From positions 1,302,001-1,366,000 of the forward strand of contig NZ_AP019735.1 of NCBI RefSeq assembly GCF_006542665.1: a stretch of DNA of 64,000 nt, given 5' to 3'. The notes under the pieces are model-generated. The model saw only the letters and a list, made by a program, of their open reading frames with translations. It did not search any database and had not been told where the DNA came from. This document shows, one piece after another, positions 35,669-43,805 of the stretch (position 1 is the stretch's first letter; the number at the start of each line of letters is the position of its first letter). The translations under genes and the position numbers were made by a program. This DNA is from Alistipes communis (lineage in GTDB: Bacteria; Bacteroidota; Bacteroidia; Bacteroidales; Rikenellaceae).

Positions 35669-36802
35669 TTACTCTTTGATATGATCTATTGAAATTAACT
35701 TAGTGCCTTCATTCGCATCTATATTTACAACAGCCACAACTTTCTCATCAAAGTAATTTTTCACAATGTCAGTTAGCCCATCAGGAACTGATATTGTTAC
35801 TTTCTTGTTACCCTCCAATGTTATTTTTACAGAGCCAACGGTTGCATCTGCGGCAGAAAGCACTCCTATATATTCTTCTCTCCTTGCTACCTGAAAGTCT
35901 TTGTTATCCTCTCCTTTTGTCTTATCAATATATTCTACAATATCCTTAAAACTCTGCTTGTTACGAGTTAATTGAACAGGAACCTCTTTACCATTTTTAA
36001 TATAAGTTATTCCAACTAAATTAACATCATCGCCATCCGGCGCAAGTTCTTTTGTTAAATTTATAAAGTTATCTAAATATGTGAGGTCCTTAATATTAGT
36101 CTTTAGTTGTTCAATATCTCCAGAATTGACTAACGCTATATTAGATGCTATATCCTCAATTATCGCATTTGATTGATCTTGAAATCCCTCAAAATGTAAT
36201 TGTTGAGCAGATCCCAGCCTAATTGTCATAGCGAAACTTGCAGCACGAGGTACTGAAATATACGACTGAAATAGATCTTTTACATCTTTGGATGTTTTTC
36301 CCTGCTTTCTAAAAGGACGGCCTTTTTTACGTTCAATGGTTCGAATAGCAATATTCTTAAATGTTGATATTCGTGCAGAGACATCTTCCTCACGAGCCAT
36401 TCCATACGCGACACCAGAGCCTGCAATAACTAACTGGAATTCATTTTCTGCAAGAGAAATACCTTTTGTTTGAAGATGTCTCCCGAAATTGACATTTTCC
36501 AGCATATCTCTCAATTCTTCCACGATTTCTTCTGGAGGCGTTCCGGACAAAGCCAATCCAATCAATTGCTCACACTCCCTGAATAATTTACATTCTAGTG
36601 CAAGACTTGCAGCACTTCTCAACAATATAGATATAGACGGCTCACCTATACCCGAGCGAAAAGCCATAATTGCAGCATCTCGTTCGAGTTCAAATGCTTG
36701 CTTATACAGCACAGAACTCTCTTCTAACTGATCTCGCATTTTTGCAATATCAGCTGCGTCTGCAATGTCCATTGCCTGTGTATGTAATTGGTTTATATCC
36801 AT
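35669..36802 (-). CDS. Unknown protein with helical N-terminus and beta-rich C-terminus
   Basis: 377 residues, soluble. The first 110 residues look like helical hairpins of TPR type (IAKMRDQLEESSVLYKQAFELERDAAIMAF, SAASLALECKLFRECEQLIGLAL). The middle has SYISVPRAASFAMTIRLGS. The last third is a beta-rich domain (VGITYIKNGKEVPVQLTRNKQ ... GSVKITLEGNKKVTISVPDG). It starts 3 bp after its partner at 36806, so they form a two-gene operon facing the restriction-modification operon. No family recognised. AT-rich cargo at the element's right end. Confidence 0.78.
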   Translation of the reverse strand: MDINQLHTQAMDIADAADIAKMRDQLEESSVLYKQAFELERDAAIMAFRSGIGEPSISILLRSAASLALECKLFRECEQLIGLALSGTPPEEIVEELRDMLENVNFGRHLQTKGISLAENEFQLVIAGSGVAYGMAREEDVSARISTFKNIAIRTIERKKGRPFRKQGKTSKDVKDLFQSYISVPRAASFAMTIRLGSAQQLHFEGFQDQSNAIIEDIASNIALVNSGDIEQLKTNIKDLTYLDNFINLTKELAPDGDDVNLVGITYIKNGKEVPVQLTRNKQSFKDIVEYIDKTKGEDNKDFQVARREEYIGVLSAADATVGSVKITLEGNKKVTISVPDGLTDIVKNYFDEKVVAVVNIDANEGTKLISIDHIKE

Positions 36803-36805
36803 AAC

Positions 36806-37336
36806 TTACTTTTTCTTTACAAAAGTTACAGAAGGCTCACTAAATTCCACAACCGATACATATGTTGGCAAACCCGTAGAACTAGATTGATTCGTTTGCT
36901 TTAATTTTTGTTTAACGCGGGCATCCACCTTATTCTGCCCATTGTAAATACCAGAAACCTCCAAAAGAGCCGAGTCCTGAAATAAATCAGACCCTTTACG
37001 ACAGAGGAAATAATCTACCCCGGTCTTTTTTCTAGCTCTTTTCAATATTGTGTAATCTGTTAATCTCAGTGAAAGCAAGACGGATAAACAAACGGCACCA
37101 TGTTCTGTTGCCACTTCTTGATCTTGCCAGCTTCTATCCAACTGATCAGTATATGCCATACTCCATTCTGTCGGAATACTAGCTGTTTTATCCCCTTTTA
37201 ACGACAATTGTACTCCCGAAGAATGTGATTGTCTATTCATACATACGACACATCCTTCGCAAAGATATGCTCCAGTCGCTTCTGAAATTCCCGGGATACT
37301 AATTGTTTTAATATCTTCTAACAAAATCTTCTCCAT
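36806..37336 (-). CDS. Unknown protein, first gene of two-gene cargo operon
   Basis: 176 residues, no signal peptide. The N-terminal segment GISEATGAYLCEGCVVCMNRQSHSSGVQLSL carries a C-x2-C-x2-C cluster that could bind metal. The middle is YTILKRARKKTGVDYFLCRKG, followed by a basic linker (ARVKQKLKQTNQ) and a beta-like C-terminus. A -7 box (TATCTTTG, 37359-37366) and an AGGAG sequence touching the ATG precede it. The 377-residue gene follows after 3 bp. No family recognised. Confidence 0.75.
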   Translation of the reverse strand: MEKILLEDIKTISIPGISEATGAYLCEGCVVCMNRQSHSSGVQLSLKGDKTASIPTEWSMAYTDQLDRSWQDQEVATEHGAVCLSVLLSLRLTDYTILKRARKKTGVDYFLCRKGSDLFQDSALLEVSGIYNGQNKVDARVKQKLKQTNQSSSTGLPTYVSVVEFSEPSVTFVKKK

Positions 37337-37358
37337 CTCCTGGAATATTCAATCTTTG

Positions 37359-37366
37359 CAAAGATA
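37359..37366 (-). promoter_or_regulatory. -7 promoter box (TATCTTTG) of the two-gene cargo operon
   Basis: TATCTTTG on the minus strand, 22 bp before the ATG at 37336. From here to 37757 the AT-rich DNA holds no gene. Confidence 0.6.
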
Positions 37367-37757
37367 ATTTATTCAGAAAGAATTTACCAATATATTTGAC
37401 AATATTTACCAATATAAGAATCTAGTTCCTATCAAACTTTGATATGAAATTTTTCAAACGATCGGCTACTTCAATTTAAGAGAAGCCTCGTTTTATTGAG
37501 TATTTGTGATTATTATCAAATTATGATAATACAAACAGGATGAAATAGCAAAGCATTTATCACCCATCTTCATTTCACAATTATACCCCATTTCGCACCT
37601 TTCCGATTTTCCCCATACAATAAAGGCAGATAGAAAGGATTATTCAAAAAACCACCCAAAAATTATTGAATATCCTTTAAAGGAACAAGTGGCAGCAGAA
37701 TTATAATTGAGCAAACAGCTTGTCTATTTTACCGAATCAAGCTTCATATTTGCTCGC

Positions 37758-37781
37758 TGCCGTACAAATGCCGTACAAATT
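37758..37781 (+). repeat. Arm-type direct repeat, right copy
   Basis: The same 24 bp as 21137-21160, including two tandem GCCGTACAAAT units, 42 bp inside the att core at 37824. Confidence 0.8.
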
Positions 37782-37788
37782 CAAACGA

Positions 37789-37820
37789 AAACCGCGTTGC
37801 AGATAGCTGCAACGCGGTTT
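37789..37820 (-). terminator. Terminator after tRNA-Cys, supplied by the element
   Basis: 14-bp perfect stem (37789-37802 with 37807-37820), loop ATAG, just past the tRNA 3' end in minus-strand reading. Confidence 0.75.
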
Positions 37821-37823
37821 CTG

Positions 37824-37839
37824 TGAGGTCTGAAGCGGA
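37824..37839 (-). other. Attachment site within the tRNA-Cys 3' end (right boundary of island)
   Basis: 16 bp identical to 21005-21020, covering the tRNA discriminator, the 3' acceptor strand and the start of the T stem. Insertion therefore restores a complete tRNA gene. Confidence 0.85.
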
Positions 37840-37896
37840 TTCGAACCGCTGTACAAGGTTTTGCAGACCTTTGCCTAGCCACTCGGCCATCAGACC
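37826..37896 (-). tRNA. tRNA-Cys (anticodon GCA)
   Basis: 71 nt. Acceptor GGTCTGA pairs with TCAGACC; discriminator T (U in RNA) as usual for Cys. D arm GCCGAGTGGCTAGGC; anticodon stem AAGGT/ACCTT with loop CTGCAAA giving anticodon GCA; T arm AGCGG-TTCGAAT-CCGCT. CCA is not encoded. A TATATTTG box at 38015-38022 (minus) is a possible promoter. The 3' end is the integration target of the island on its left. Confidence 0.97.
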
Positions 37897-38093
37897 AAAT
37901 CGCCGATCTCTCATCCTTCGGAACATCCCGGATCGCGAATATCTCGAAACTCCGGACACTCCTGCCAACCCTCCTTGCAGGCAACTCCGAACGATAAGAT
38001 CGGTTTTGAGATTGCAAATATACAAACATTTCTCATTTTTACAAAACTTATCGGGGAACTTTCGGTTTTCACTGAAAAATCCCTACCTTTACG

Positions 38094-38169
38094 TTGAATT
38101 TCATCCTTCGTTTTCATGCCTCGACAAAGCCCGAATACGTTCGGCTCTGCGCCCGGCTTAACGAAAACG
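38094..38169 (-). repeat. Interspersed repeat family 1
   Basis: 76 bp. On the minus strand it runs from CGTTTTCGTTAAGCC through GAGCCGAACG and TTCGGGCTTT to GAAAACGAAGG and TTCAA. Ends CGTTTTC/GAAAACG are inverted repeats, and the centre GCCGAA/TTCGGGC can form a hairpin. It lies between the tRNA-Cys promoter region and dprA. Confidence 0.85.
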
Positions 38170-38185
38170 TTACAAAAATTGCACG

Positions 38186-39283
38186 ATGGCCATCGACGAT
38201 ATTGCGCTCACGCTGGTTCCGGGATTGGGAGTCAAGGGGGTCGTTCACCTGTTGGAGGTTTTCGGTACGGCGCAGGCGATCTTCGCCGCATCGGCCGATG
38301 AACTGGCCGGACGGGCGGAGTTGCGTCCCGACGTCGCGCGCAGCATCGCAGCCCGTAAAAGCCATCCGGAGGCCGAACGCGAACTGCGCCATTGCCGCCG
38401 GCACGGAATTACGCCCCTCGCGTCGACCGACGACGCCTATCCCGCGCTGCTGCGCGAAATTCCGGACTACCCCCATGTCTTATATATAAAGGGTAATGCC
38501 GAAGTCCTGTCGCAGCGCTGTCTCTCCATGGTCGGTACGCGCCGCATTTCGACCTACGGCCAGCGGCTTTGCGACGAGCTGGTGCGGGGGCTGACACGCA
38601 TCCCGCAGGTCGTAGTGGTCAGCGGCCTGGCCTTCGGGGTGGACGTGGCCTGCCATCGTGCGGCGTTGGCGGCAGGAATCCCGACCGTGGGCGTACTGGC
38701 AAACCCGCTGCCCGATGTGACACCGGCGCAGCACACCTCCGTAGCGCTCGACATGATCGAACGGGGCGGGGCGCTGATTTCGGAACTCCACTCGCAGAGC
38801 AAACAGCGGGGAACGTTCTACCTCGCACGCAACCGTATTATCGCCGGATTGAGTGCCGGCACGGTAGTCATCGAATCGCCCGCCTCGGGCGGATCGCTCG
38901 CCACGGCGCACTACGCCGACGGATACGACCGCACGGTCATGGCGCCTCCGGGACGAACGACCGATGCCAACTCGTTCGGCACCAACTCCCTGATCCGCAA
39001 CCGCAAGGCACTTCTGATCCGCTCGGCGGACGACATCGCCGAAGAGTTGCAATGGGAGTTCGCGCTCTCCCGCGACGAAAAGACCGCTCCCGCACCCACG
39101 CCCGAACTGACGGCCGAGGAGCGGGAGGTGCTGTCGCTGCTGGGCGACGAACCCCGCACGCTGGCCGAACTGATCGCCGCGAGCGGCCGCGACTACGCCG
39201 CGCTGAGCGTCCTGCTCATGGGGCTCGAACTCTCGCAGGCGGTCCGGCAGCTGCCCGGCAACCGTTACGAACGTTTTCGATAA
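38186..39283 (+). CDS. dprA: DNA-processing protein DprA
   Basis: 365 residues. An N-terminal helix-hairpin-like region (LVPGLGVKGVVHLLEVFG) precedes the Rossmann-like DprA domain with SMVGTRRISTYGQRL, VVVSGLAFGVDVACHRAAL and GTFYLARNRIIAGLSAGTVVIESP. A winged-helix C-terminus (ELTAEEREVLSLLGDEPRTLAELIAAS) follows. DprA protects incoming single-stranded DNA and loads RecA during transformation. The last three codons (RFR) and the TAA stop lie inside a copy of the 76-bp repeat at 39272. First gene right of the tRNA-Cys, in the GC-rich core chromosome. Confidence 0.95.
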   Translation: MAIDDIALTLVPGLGVKGVVHLLEVFGTAQAIFAASADELAGRAELRPDVARSIAARKSHPEAERELRHCRRHGITPLASTDDAYPALLREIPDYPHVLYIKGNAEVLSQRCLSMVGTRRISTYGQRLCDELVRGLTRIPQVVVVSGLAFGVDVACHRAALAAGIPTVGVLANPLPDVTPAQHTSVALDMIERGGALISELHSQSKQRGTFYLARNRIIAGLSAGTVVIESPASGGSLATAHYADGYDRTVMAPPGRTTDANSFGTNSLIRNRKALLIRSADDIAEELQWEFALSRDEKTAPAPTPELTAEEREVLSLLGDEPRTLAELIAASGRDYAALSVLLMGLELSQAVRQLPGNRYERFR

Positions 39284-39423
39284 GCCGAGTGCAGAGCCGA
39301 ACTTCTTCGGGCTTTGCCGAGGCGAGAAAACGAAGAAGGAAATTCAACGTTTTCGATAAGCCGAGAGCAGAGCCGAACTTATTCGGGCTTTACCGAGGCG
39401 GGAAAACGAAGAAAGAAATTCAA
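39272..39423 (+). repeat. Interspersed repeat family 1, two tandem 76-bp copies
   Basis: Units 39272-39347 and 39348-39423 start CGTTTTCGATAAGCCGAG and end GAAATTCAA, with a partial third start at 39424 (CGAATCCGATAAACCG). Each has CGTTTTC/GAAAACG ends and an inner GCCGAA/TTCGGGC hairpin. The first overlaps the dprA 3' end; the second ends 22 bp before tatD. Confidence 0.92.
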
Positions 39424-39445
39424 CGAATCCGATAAACCGCGCACG

Positions 39446-40282
39446 ATGAAACTGATCGATACCCACTCGCACCTCTACGAACCGGAGTTCGACGACGACT
39501 GCGAAGCGGCTGTCGCACGGGCCCGCGAGGCCGGCGTCGCGGCGCTGCTGCTGCCCGCCATCGACACCGCGAGCGACCGCCGGCTCTTCGACCTCTGCCG
39601 CAGCCACCCCGAATACTGCTTCCCGATGATCGGGCTGCACCCCACGTCGGTCAACGACAACCCCGCCTGGCGCGAGGAGCTGGCCCGCGTGGAGCGTTAC
39701 CTGCTCGAACCGCCCGCAGGCATCCGCTTCTGCGCGATCGGCGAAATCGGGCTGGACTACTATTGGAGCGACGCCTTCGTCGCCCAACAGACCGAGGCCT
39801 TCGTCGCCCAGCTGCGGCTGGCCGCACGATTCGACCTGCCCGTAGCGATCCACACCCGCGCGGCGTGGGACGACATGTGCCGGATCATCGAAGCCGAGAC
39901 GGAGCGCGCCCGCGCCGACGGCCGTCGGCTGCGGGGCGTCTTCCATGCCTTCTCGGAGGGTGCCGCCGCCTTCGAACGGCTGTGCGGCTGCGGCGATTTC
40001 CGCTTCGGCATCGGCGGTACGGTGACATTCAAAAAGAGCGGCGTGGCCGAGATCGTCCGCACGATGCCGCTCGATAGGATCGTACTCGAAACCGACTGCC
40101 CCTACCTGACGCCCGCACCCTACCGCGGGCAACGCAACGAATCGGCCTACGTGCGGCTGATCTGCGACAAGATCGCCGAGCTCAAAGGCCTCGCCGCCGA
40201 AACGGTCGCCGCCGCGACGACGGCCAACGCCGAAGCGCTGTTCGGCATCCGTTACACGGAAAAGAATACAGAACGACGATGA
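39446..40282 (+). CDS. tatD: TatD-family metal-dependent hydrolase
   Basis: 278 residues from the ATG at 39446; an in-frame upstream extension lies entirely in repeat DNA and was rejected. Metal-binding motifs: DTHSHLYE, AIGEIGLDYYW, VAIHTRAAWDD, FHAFSEG and LETDCPYLTP, the full amidohydrolase-fold set of TatD deoxyribonucleases (3'-5' DNA exonuclease/AP-lyase-type activity). Cytoplasmic. Its stop overlaps the next start by 4 bp (ATGA). Confidence 0.93.
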   Translation: MKLIDTHSHLYEPEFDDDCEAAVARAREAGVAALLLPAIDTASDRRLFDLCRSHPEYCFPMIGLHPTSVNDNPAWREELARVERYLLEPPAGIRFCAIGEIGLDYYWSDAFVAQQTEAFVAQLRLAARFDLPVAIHTRAAWDDMCRIIEAETERARADGRRLRGVFHAFSEGAAAFERLCGCGDFRFGIGGTVTFKKSGVAEIVRTMPLDRIVLETDCPYLTPAPYRGQRNESAYVRLICDKIAELKGLAAETVAAATTANAEALFGIRYTEKNTERR

Positions 40283-40581
40283 AAAAGATAAAAATCACGG
40301 TCGTCCGCAAGGTTTGCCACCGCGACCTGATCGAACGCTACGAAAATCCGATCGACCATGCATGCGACATGCGCGAGGGACAGGTCTTCGTCGCCAATGG
40401 CTGGCAGCGCCCCGACGGGCTCTGCGAAAGCGCGTGGCAGACGATCTCGCCCTTCGTCATGACTCTGGCGCACGGAGGGACGGACCTCTACGACGGCTGG
40501 ATGAAGAATCCCGCCTCGGCGATGATCTCGTGCAACGACGGTTTCCGGCCCGTGAGCTTCCTGATAGAAACCTTAGATTAG
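40279..40581 (+). CDS. TIGR04076 family protein
   Basis: 100 residues. The pattern KITVVRKVCHRDLIERY...MREGQVFVANGWQRPDGLCESAWQTISPFVMTLAHGG and the conserved Cys in MISCNDGFRPVSFLIE match TIGR04076, a small family of unknown function with conserved cysteines. It overlaps tatD by 4 bp and precedes the asparaginase gene by 14 bp, so the three are one transcription unit. Confidence 0.82.
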   Translation: MKKIKITVVRKVCHRDLIERYENPIDHACDMREGQVFVANGWQRPDGLCESAWQTISPFVMTLAHGGTDLYDGWMKNPASAMISCNDGFRPVSFLIETLD

Positions 40582-40595
40582 CAAAGGAAAACGAT

Positions 40596-41636
40596 ATGCT
40601 CTCCTCCATCCTCATCATCTATACCGGCGGAACGATCGGCATGAAGACCGATCCCGCCACGGGTGTGCTCGTGCCGTTCGACTTCCGCGGCATCTACGAC
40701 GAATTTCCTGCGATCCGTTCGTTGCAGGTACGCATCGACGTGCAGTCGCTCACGCCGGTCATCGACTCGTCGAACGTCACTCCGGCGCTGTGGCTCCATC
40801 TGGCGGAGCTCATCCGCGACAACTACGCGCGCTACGACGGATTCGTCGTCCTGCACGGCACCGATACGATGTCCTACACCGCTTCGGCGCTGAGTTTCCT
40901 GTTGGAGAACCTCGCCAAGCCGGTCGTCTTCACCGGCAGCCAGATCCCGATCGGCGTACTGCGCACCGACGGACGCGAGAACCTTATCACGGCGATCGAA
41001 ATCGCCGCTGCGCACGACGCGGAGGGACCGCTCGTGCCCGAGGTGTCGCTCTACTTCCAGAACCGGCTGTTCCGCGCCAACCGCACCGTCAAGCAGAGCG
41101 CCGAGGAGTTCGCCGCATTCCGCTCCTACAACTATCCGGCGCTGGCCGAAGTGGGCGTCAATATCACCTTCCACCGCGACTACATCCACCGCCCGGCACA
41201 CGCCGACGCCGAACTCCGGGTCGCCGCAGCACTGGACGACCGCGTGCTGGTCATCCGCCTTTTTCCCGGTCTGCGCGAACAGGTGCTCCGCGCCATGCTC
41301 TCGATCGAAGGGCTGCGGGCCGTAGTGCTGGAAACCTACGGCGCCGGCAACGCCCCCACGGCACCGGAATTCATCCGCGCCGTGCGCGAAGCCGTCGCAC
41401 GGGGCCTGCTCGTCATGAACGTGACGCAGTGCAGCGGCGGCAGGGTCGCCATGGAGCTCTACGAAACCGGCCGGCAGTTGCAGGAGGCCGGCGTCATCTG
41501 CGGCCACGACATCACCACCGAGGCGGCCGTCGCCAAACTGATGTACGTGCTGGGGCAAAATCTCCCCGCAGAACGGACGCAGCGACTTCTGCGACACGCT
41601 TTGCGCGGAGAATTTACCGATGCCGGCATTGCATAA
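40596..41636 (+). CDS. ansA: L-asparaginase, type I (cytoplasmic)
   Basis: 346 residues from the ATG at 40596. The first catalytic Thr is in IYTGGTIGM and the second in VLHGTDTMSYTASAL. KPVVFTGSQIPIGVLRTDGRENL and the C-terminal VLETYGAGNAP segment follow. No signal peptide, as expected for the type I (AnsA) branch that hydrolyses asparagine to aspartate and ammonia. Last gene of the tatD-TIGR04076-ansA unit. The gap to the next gene (41637-41930) holds nothing identifiable. Confidence 0.92.
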   Translation: MLSSILIIYTGGTIGMKTDPATGVLVPFDFRGIYDEFPAIRSLQVRIDVQSLTPVIDSSNVTPALWLHLAELIRDNYARYDGFVVLHGTDTMSYTASALSFLLENLAKPVVFTGSQIPIGVLRTDGRENLITAIEIAAAHDAEGPLVPEVSLYFQNRLFRANRTVKQSAEEFAAFRSYNYPALAEVGVNITFHRDYIHRPAHADAELRVAAALDDRVLVIRLFPGLREQVLRAMLSIEGLRAVVLETYGAGNAPTAPEFIRAVREAVARGLLVMNVTQCSGGRVAMELYETGRQLQEAGVICGHDITTEAAVAKLMYVLGQNLPAERTQRLLRHALRGEFTDAGIA

Positions 41637-41930
41637 ACCGAATTTTTTTTCTATATTTCGCACAGTTTAGCTGCCAAAATGAAAGACTCACCGGTTGCAG
41701 ACCAGACGAAACGCAAGACAAAATATTGATTCTCAGATTTTTGTCAGGCAGAGTCGTCATGTAACGGGAAACTTGCCTGAAACCGGTGGAACGAAGCATT
41801 TCGGGCGAAAACGGACGGAAAATGAAAAATAACCGAAAAAAATTGACGGAATAAGACCCAAAACCGAACTTAAAACAACAGCAAGCAATAGCAAAAAACA
41901 CTAAACAAATTTTATTAATTAATTAATCGT

Positions 41931-42743
41931 ATGAAAAAACTTTTTTTGATTCTGTCAGTGGCCATGTTCTCGCTTGGCACTGTTGATGCCTTCGCTCAGG
42001 ACAACGCAAACGAAGGAGCCGCAACCGAGCAGGCAGCTGCAACCGAGCAGGCAGCCGTTGCCGAAACGACGACCGTCGCCGATGTCGACGCCGAAGCCAC
42101 GATCGCAGGCGAGTCGATGCACCACGTGATGATGCAGAAGTTCCTCGAAGGCGGTTGGGCCTGGATGCTCCCGATCCTGATCTTCCTGATCATCGGTCTG
42201 GCTGTCGCCATCGAGCGTATTCTCTACCTGTCGCTCTCGACGATCAACTCGAAGAAATTCATCGCACAGATCGAGGAGGCGCTCAAAAACGGCGGCATCG
42301 ACGCTGCCATGGAGGTTGCGCGCAACACCCGCGGCCCGATCGCTTCGATCTACTATCAGGGTCTTCTGCGTTACAACCAGGGCCTCGACGCCGTCGAGAA
42401 GTCGATCGTATCCTACGGTTCGGTTCAGACGGGCCAGATGGAGTCGGGCCTGACGTGGATCGGTCTGTTCATCGCACTGTCGCCGATGTTGGGATTCATG
42501 GGTACCGTCGTCGGCATGATCGACGCATTCGACGCCATCCAGGCTGCGGGCGACATCTCCCCGACGCTGGTTGCCGGCGGTATCAAGGTCGCCCTGTTGA
42601 CGACCCTCATGGGTCTGATCGCTGCGGTTATTCTTCAGCTGTTCTACAACTATATCGTTTCGAAGATCGATTCGCTCGTAAACGAAATGGAAGATACGTC
42701 GATCACGCTGACCGACATCCTGACGGCTTACAACAAGAAATAA
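41931..42743 (+). CDS. exbB: ExbB/TolQ/MotA-family proton channel protein
   Basis: 270 residues. An N-terminal signal-like segment (MKKLFLILSVAMFSLGTVDAFAQ) and an Ala/Thr/Glu-rich region (EGAATEQAAATEQ) precede the ExbB core: helix WAWMLPILIFLIIGLAVAIERILYL, and two later helices (TWIGLFIALSPMLGFMGTVVGMIDAF; VALLTTLMGLIAAVILQLFYNYIV). It forms the inner-membrane motor with ExbD that energises TonB-dependent outer-membrane uptake. First gene of a four-gene cluster. Confidence 0.93.
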   Translation: MKKLFLILSVAMFSLGTVDAFAQDNANEGAATEQAAATEQAAVAETTTVADVDAEATIAGESMHHVMMQKFLEGGWAWMLPILIFLIIGLAVAIERILYLSLSTINSKKFIAQIEEALKNGGIDAAMEVARNTRGPIASIYYQGLLRYNQGLDAVEKSIVSYGSVQTGQMESGLTWIGLFIALSPMLGFMGTVVGMIDAFDAIQAAGDISPTLVAGGIKVALLTTLMGLIAAVILQLFYNYIVSKIDSLVNEMEDTSITLTDILTAYNKK

Positions 42744-42771
42744 TCCAGCGTAAAAAGAACATTATTCAATT

Positions 42772-43191
42772 ATGAAGAAGATTTTAAATATCATATTGGG
42801 TGTTCTGCTGGCCGTGATGGCGGTTCTCGGAATCTACGCAATAGCCACAGGGGGTTCGGAGGCTTCGATCAGCCTGAACCTGATCTGGTGTTACGTCCTG
42901 CTGGCTCTGGCGATTGCTTCCGCTATCTTCTGCGCCATCTTCGGTATGATTCAGAACCCCGCGGGAGTCAAGGGGACGCTCCTTTCGTTCGCCTTGATCG
43001 TCGTAGTGGTACTGGTATCCTATTTCATCGCTGCCAGCCACGACACCGTGATCCCGGATTTCGCCAGCGGCGGCGTCTTCCCTCGCACTCCGACGGTGAT
43101 CGCCGACTGCGGTATCATCGTAACCTATGTCGCAATGATCGCGGCAGTCGTTGTCGCTCTCTATTCGGAGGTTGCGAAATTATTCAAATAA
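42772..43191 (+). CDS. Four-helix membrane protein of the Exb cluster
   Basis: 139 residues with four hydrophobic helices (about 5-27, 37-60, 70-87, 112-136). It lies 28 bp after exbB and 14 bp before the first exbD. A gene of this size and shape often sits between exbB and exbD in Bacteroidota; its function is unknown, presumably part of or assembling the ExbBD complex. Confidence 0.8.
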   Translation: MKKILNIILGVLLAVMAVLGIYAIATGGSEASISLNLIWCYVLLALAIASAIFCAIFGMIQNPAGVKGTLLSFALIVVVVLVSYFIAASHDTVIPDFASGGVFPRTPTVIADCGIIVTYVAMIAAVVVALYSEVAKLFK

Positions 43192-43205
43192 GAGAGGAGT
43201 AAACA

Positions 43206-43805
43206 ATGGCAGGAGATAAAAGAAAAGTACAGGAGATCAATGCCGGTTCGATGGCCGACATCGCCTTCTTGCTGCTGATTTTCTTCCTTGTCGCCACTAC
43301 CATGAACACGGATACGGGTCTGACGCGCGTCTTGCCGCCGATGCCCGATCCCAACCAGAAACAGGAGGATGTCAAGGTGAAGGAACGCAACCTTCTCTTG
43401 GTATTCGTTTCGAAAGGTAACAACATCATGGCGGGCGGCCAGCAAATGGACATCCACCAGCTGAAAGACAAGGCCAAGGAGTTTATCCTCAACCCGATGG
43501 AAGACGAAAACCTCCCCGAAAAAGAGGTGAAGGAGTTCGAACTTCCCGACGGCAGCAAGTGGAACTATCCCGTCAGCCTGGGCGTGATCTCCCTCCAGAC
43601 GGACCGCGGCACCAGTTACGAAACCTACATCATGGTGCAGAACGAGTTGACACGCGCCTTCAACGAGGTGCGCAACGAGGTGGCCATGCGCAAGTTCGGA
43701 GTGAAATTCGAAGATCTGAACGAAGATCAGCGAAATATATTAACCAAGGCGGTTCCGCTGAAGATCTCGGAGGCCGAGCCGCGTAACGTGGGAGGAAAGA
43801 AGTAA
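43206..43805 (+). CDS. exbD: ExbD/TolR-family biopolymer transport protein, first copy
   Basis: 199 residues. A short cytoplasmic start (KRKVQEINAGSMADIAFLLLIFFLVATTMNTDTGL) holds the single transmembrane helix with the conserved Asp (MADIAFL) that conducts protons. A periplasmic domain of about 160 residues follows, larger than E. coli ExbD. Its stop and the next start share one base (TAATG). Confidence 0.92.
   Translation: MAGDKRKVQEINAGSMADIAFLLLIFFLVATTMNTDTGLTRVLPPMPDPNQKQEDVKVKERNLLLVFVSKGNNIMAGGQQMDIHQLKDKAKEFILNPMEDENLPEKEVKEFELPDGSKWNYPVSLGVISLQTDRGTSYETYIMVQNELTRAFNEVRNEVAMRKFGVKFEDLNEDQRNILTKAVPLKISEAEPRNVGGKK

Noticed and set aside
37823..38161. 112-codon frame across the tRNA-Cys region
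   Set aside because: It is read through the antisense of a tRNA gene and a repeat.
39272..39423. Possible CRISPR array
   Set aside because: The two units are contiguous 76-bp tandem repeats without unique spacers, and no cas genes are present in the window.
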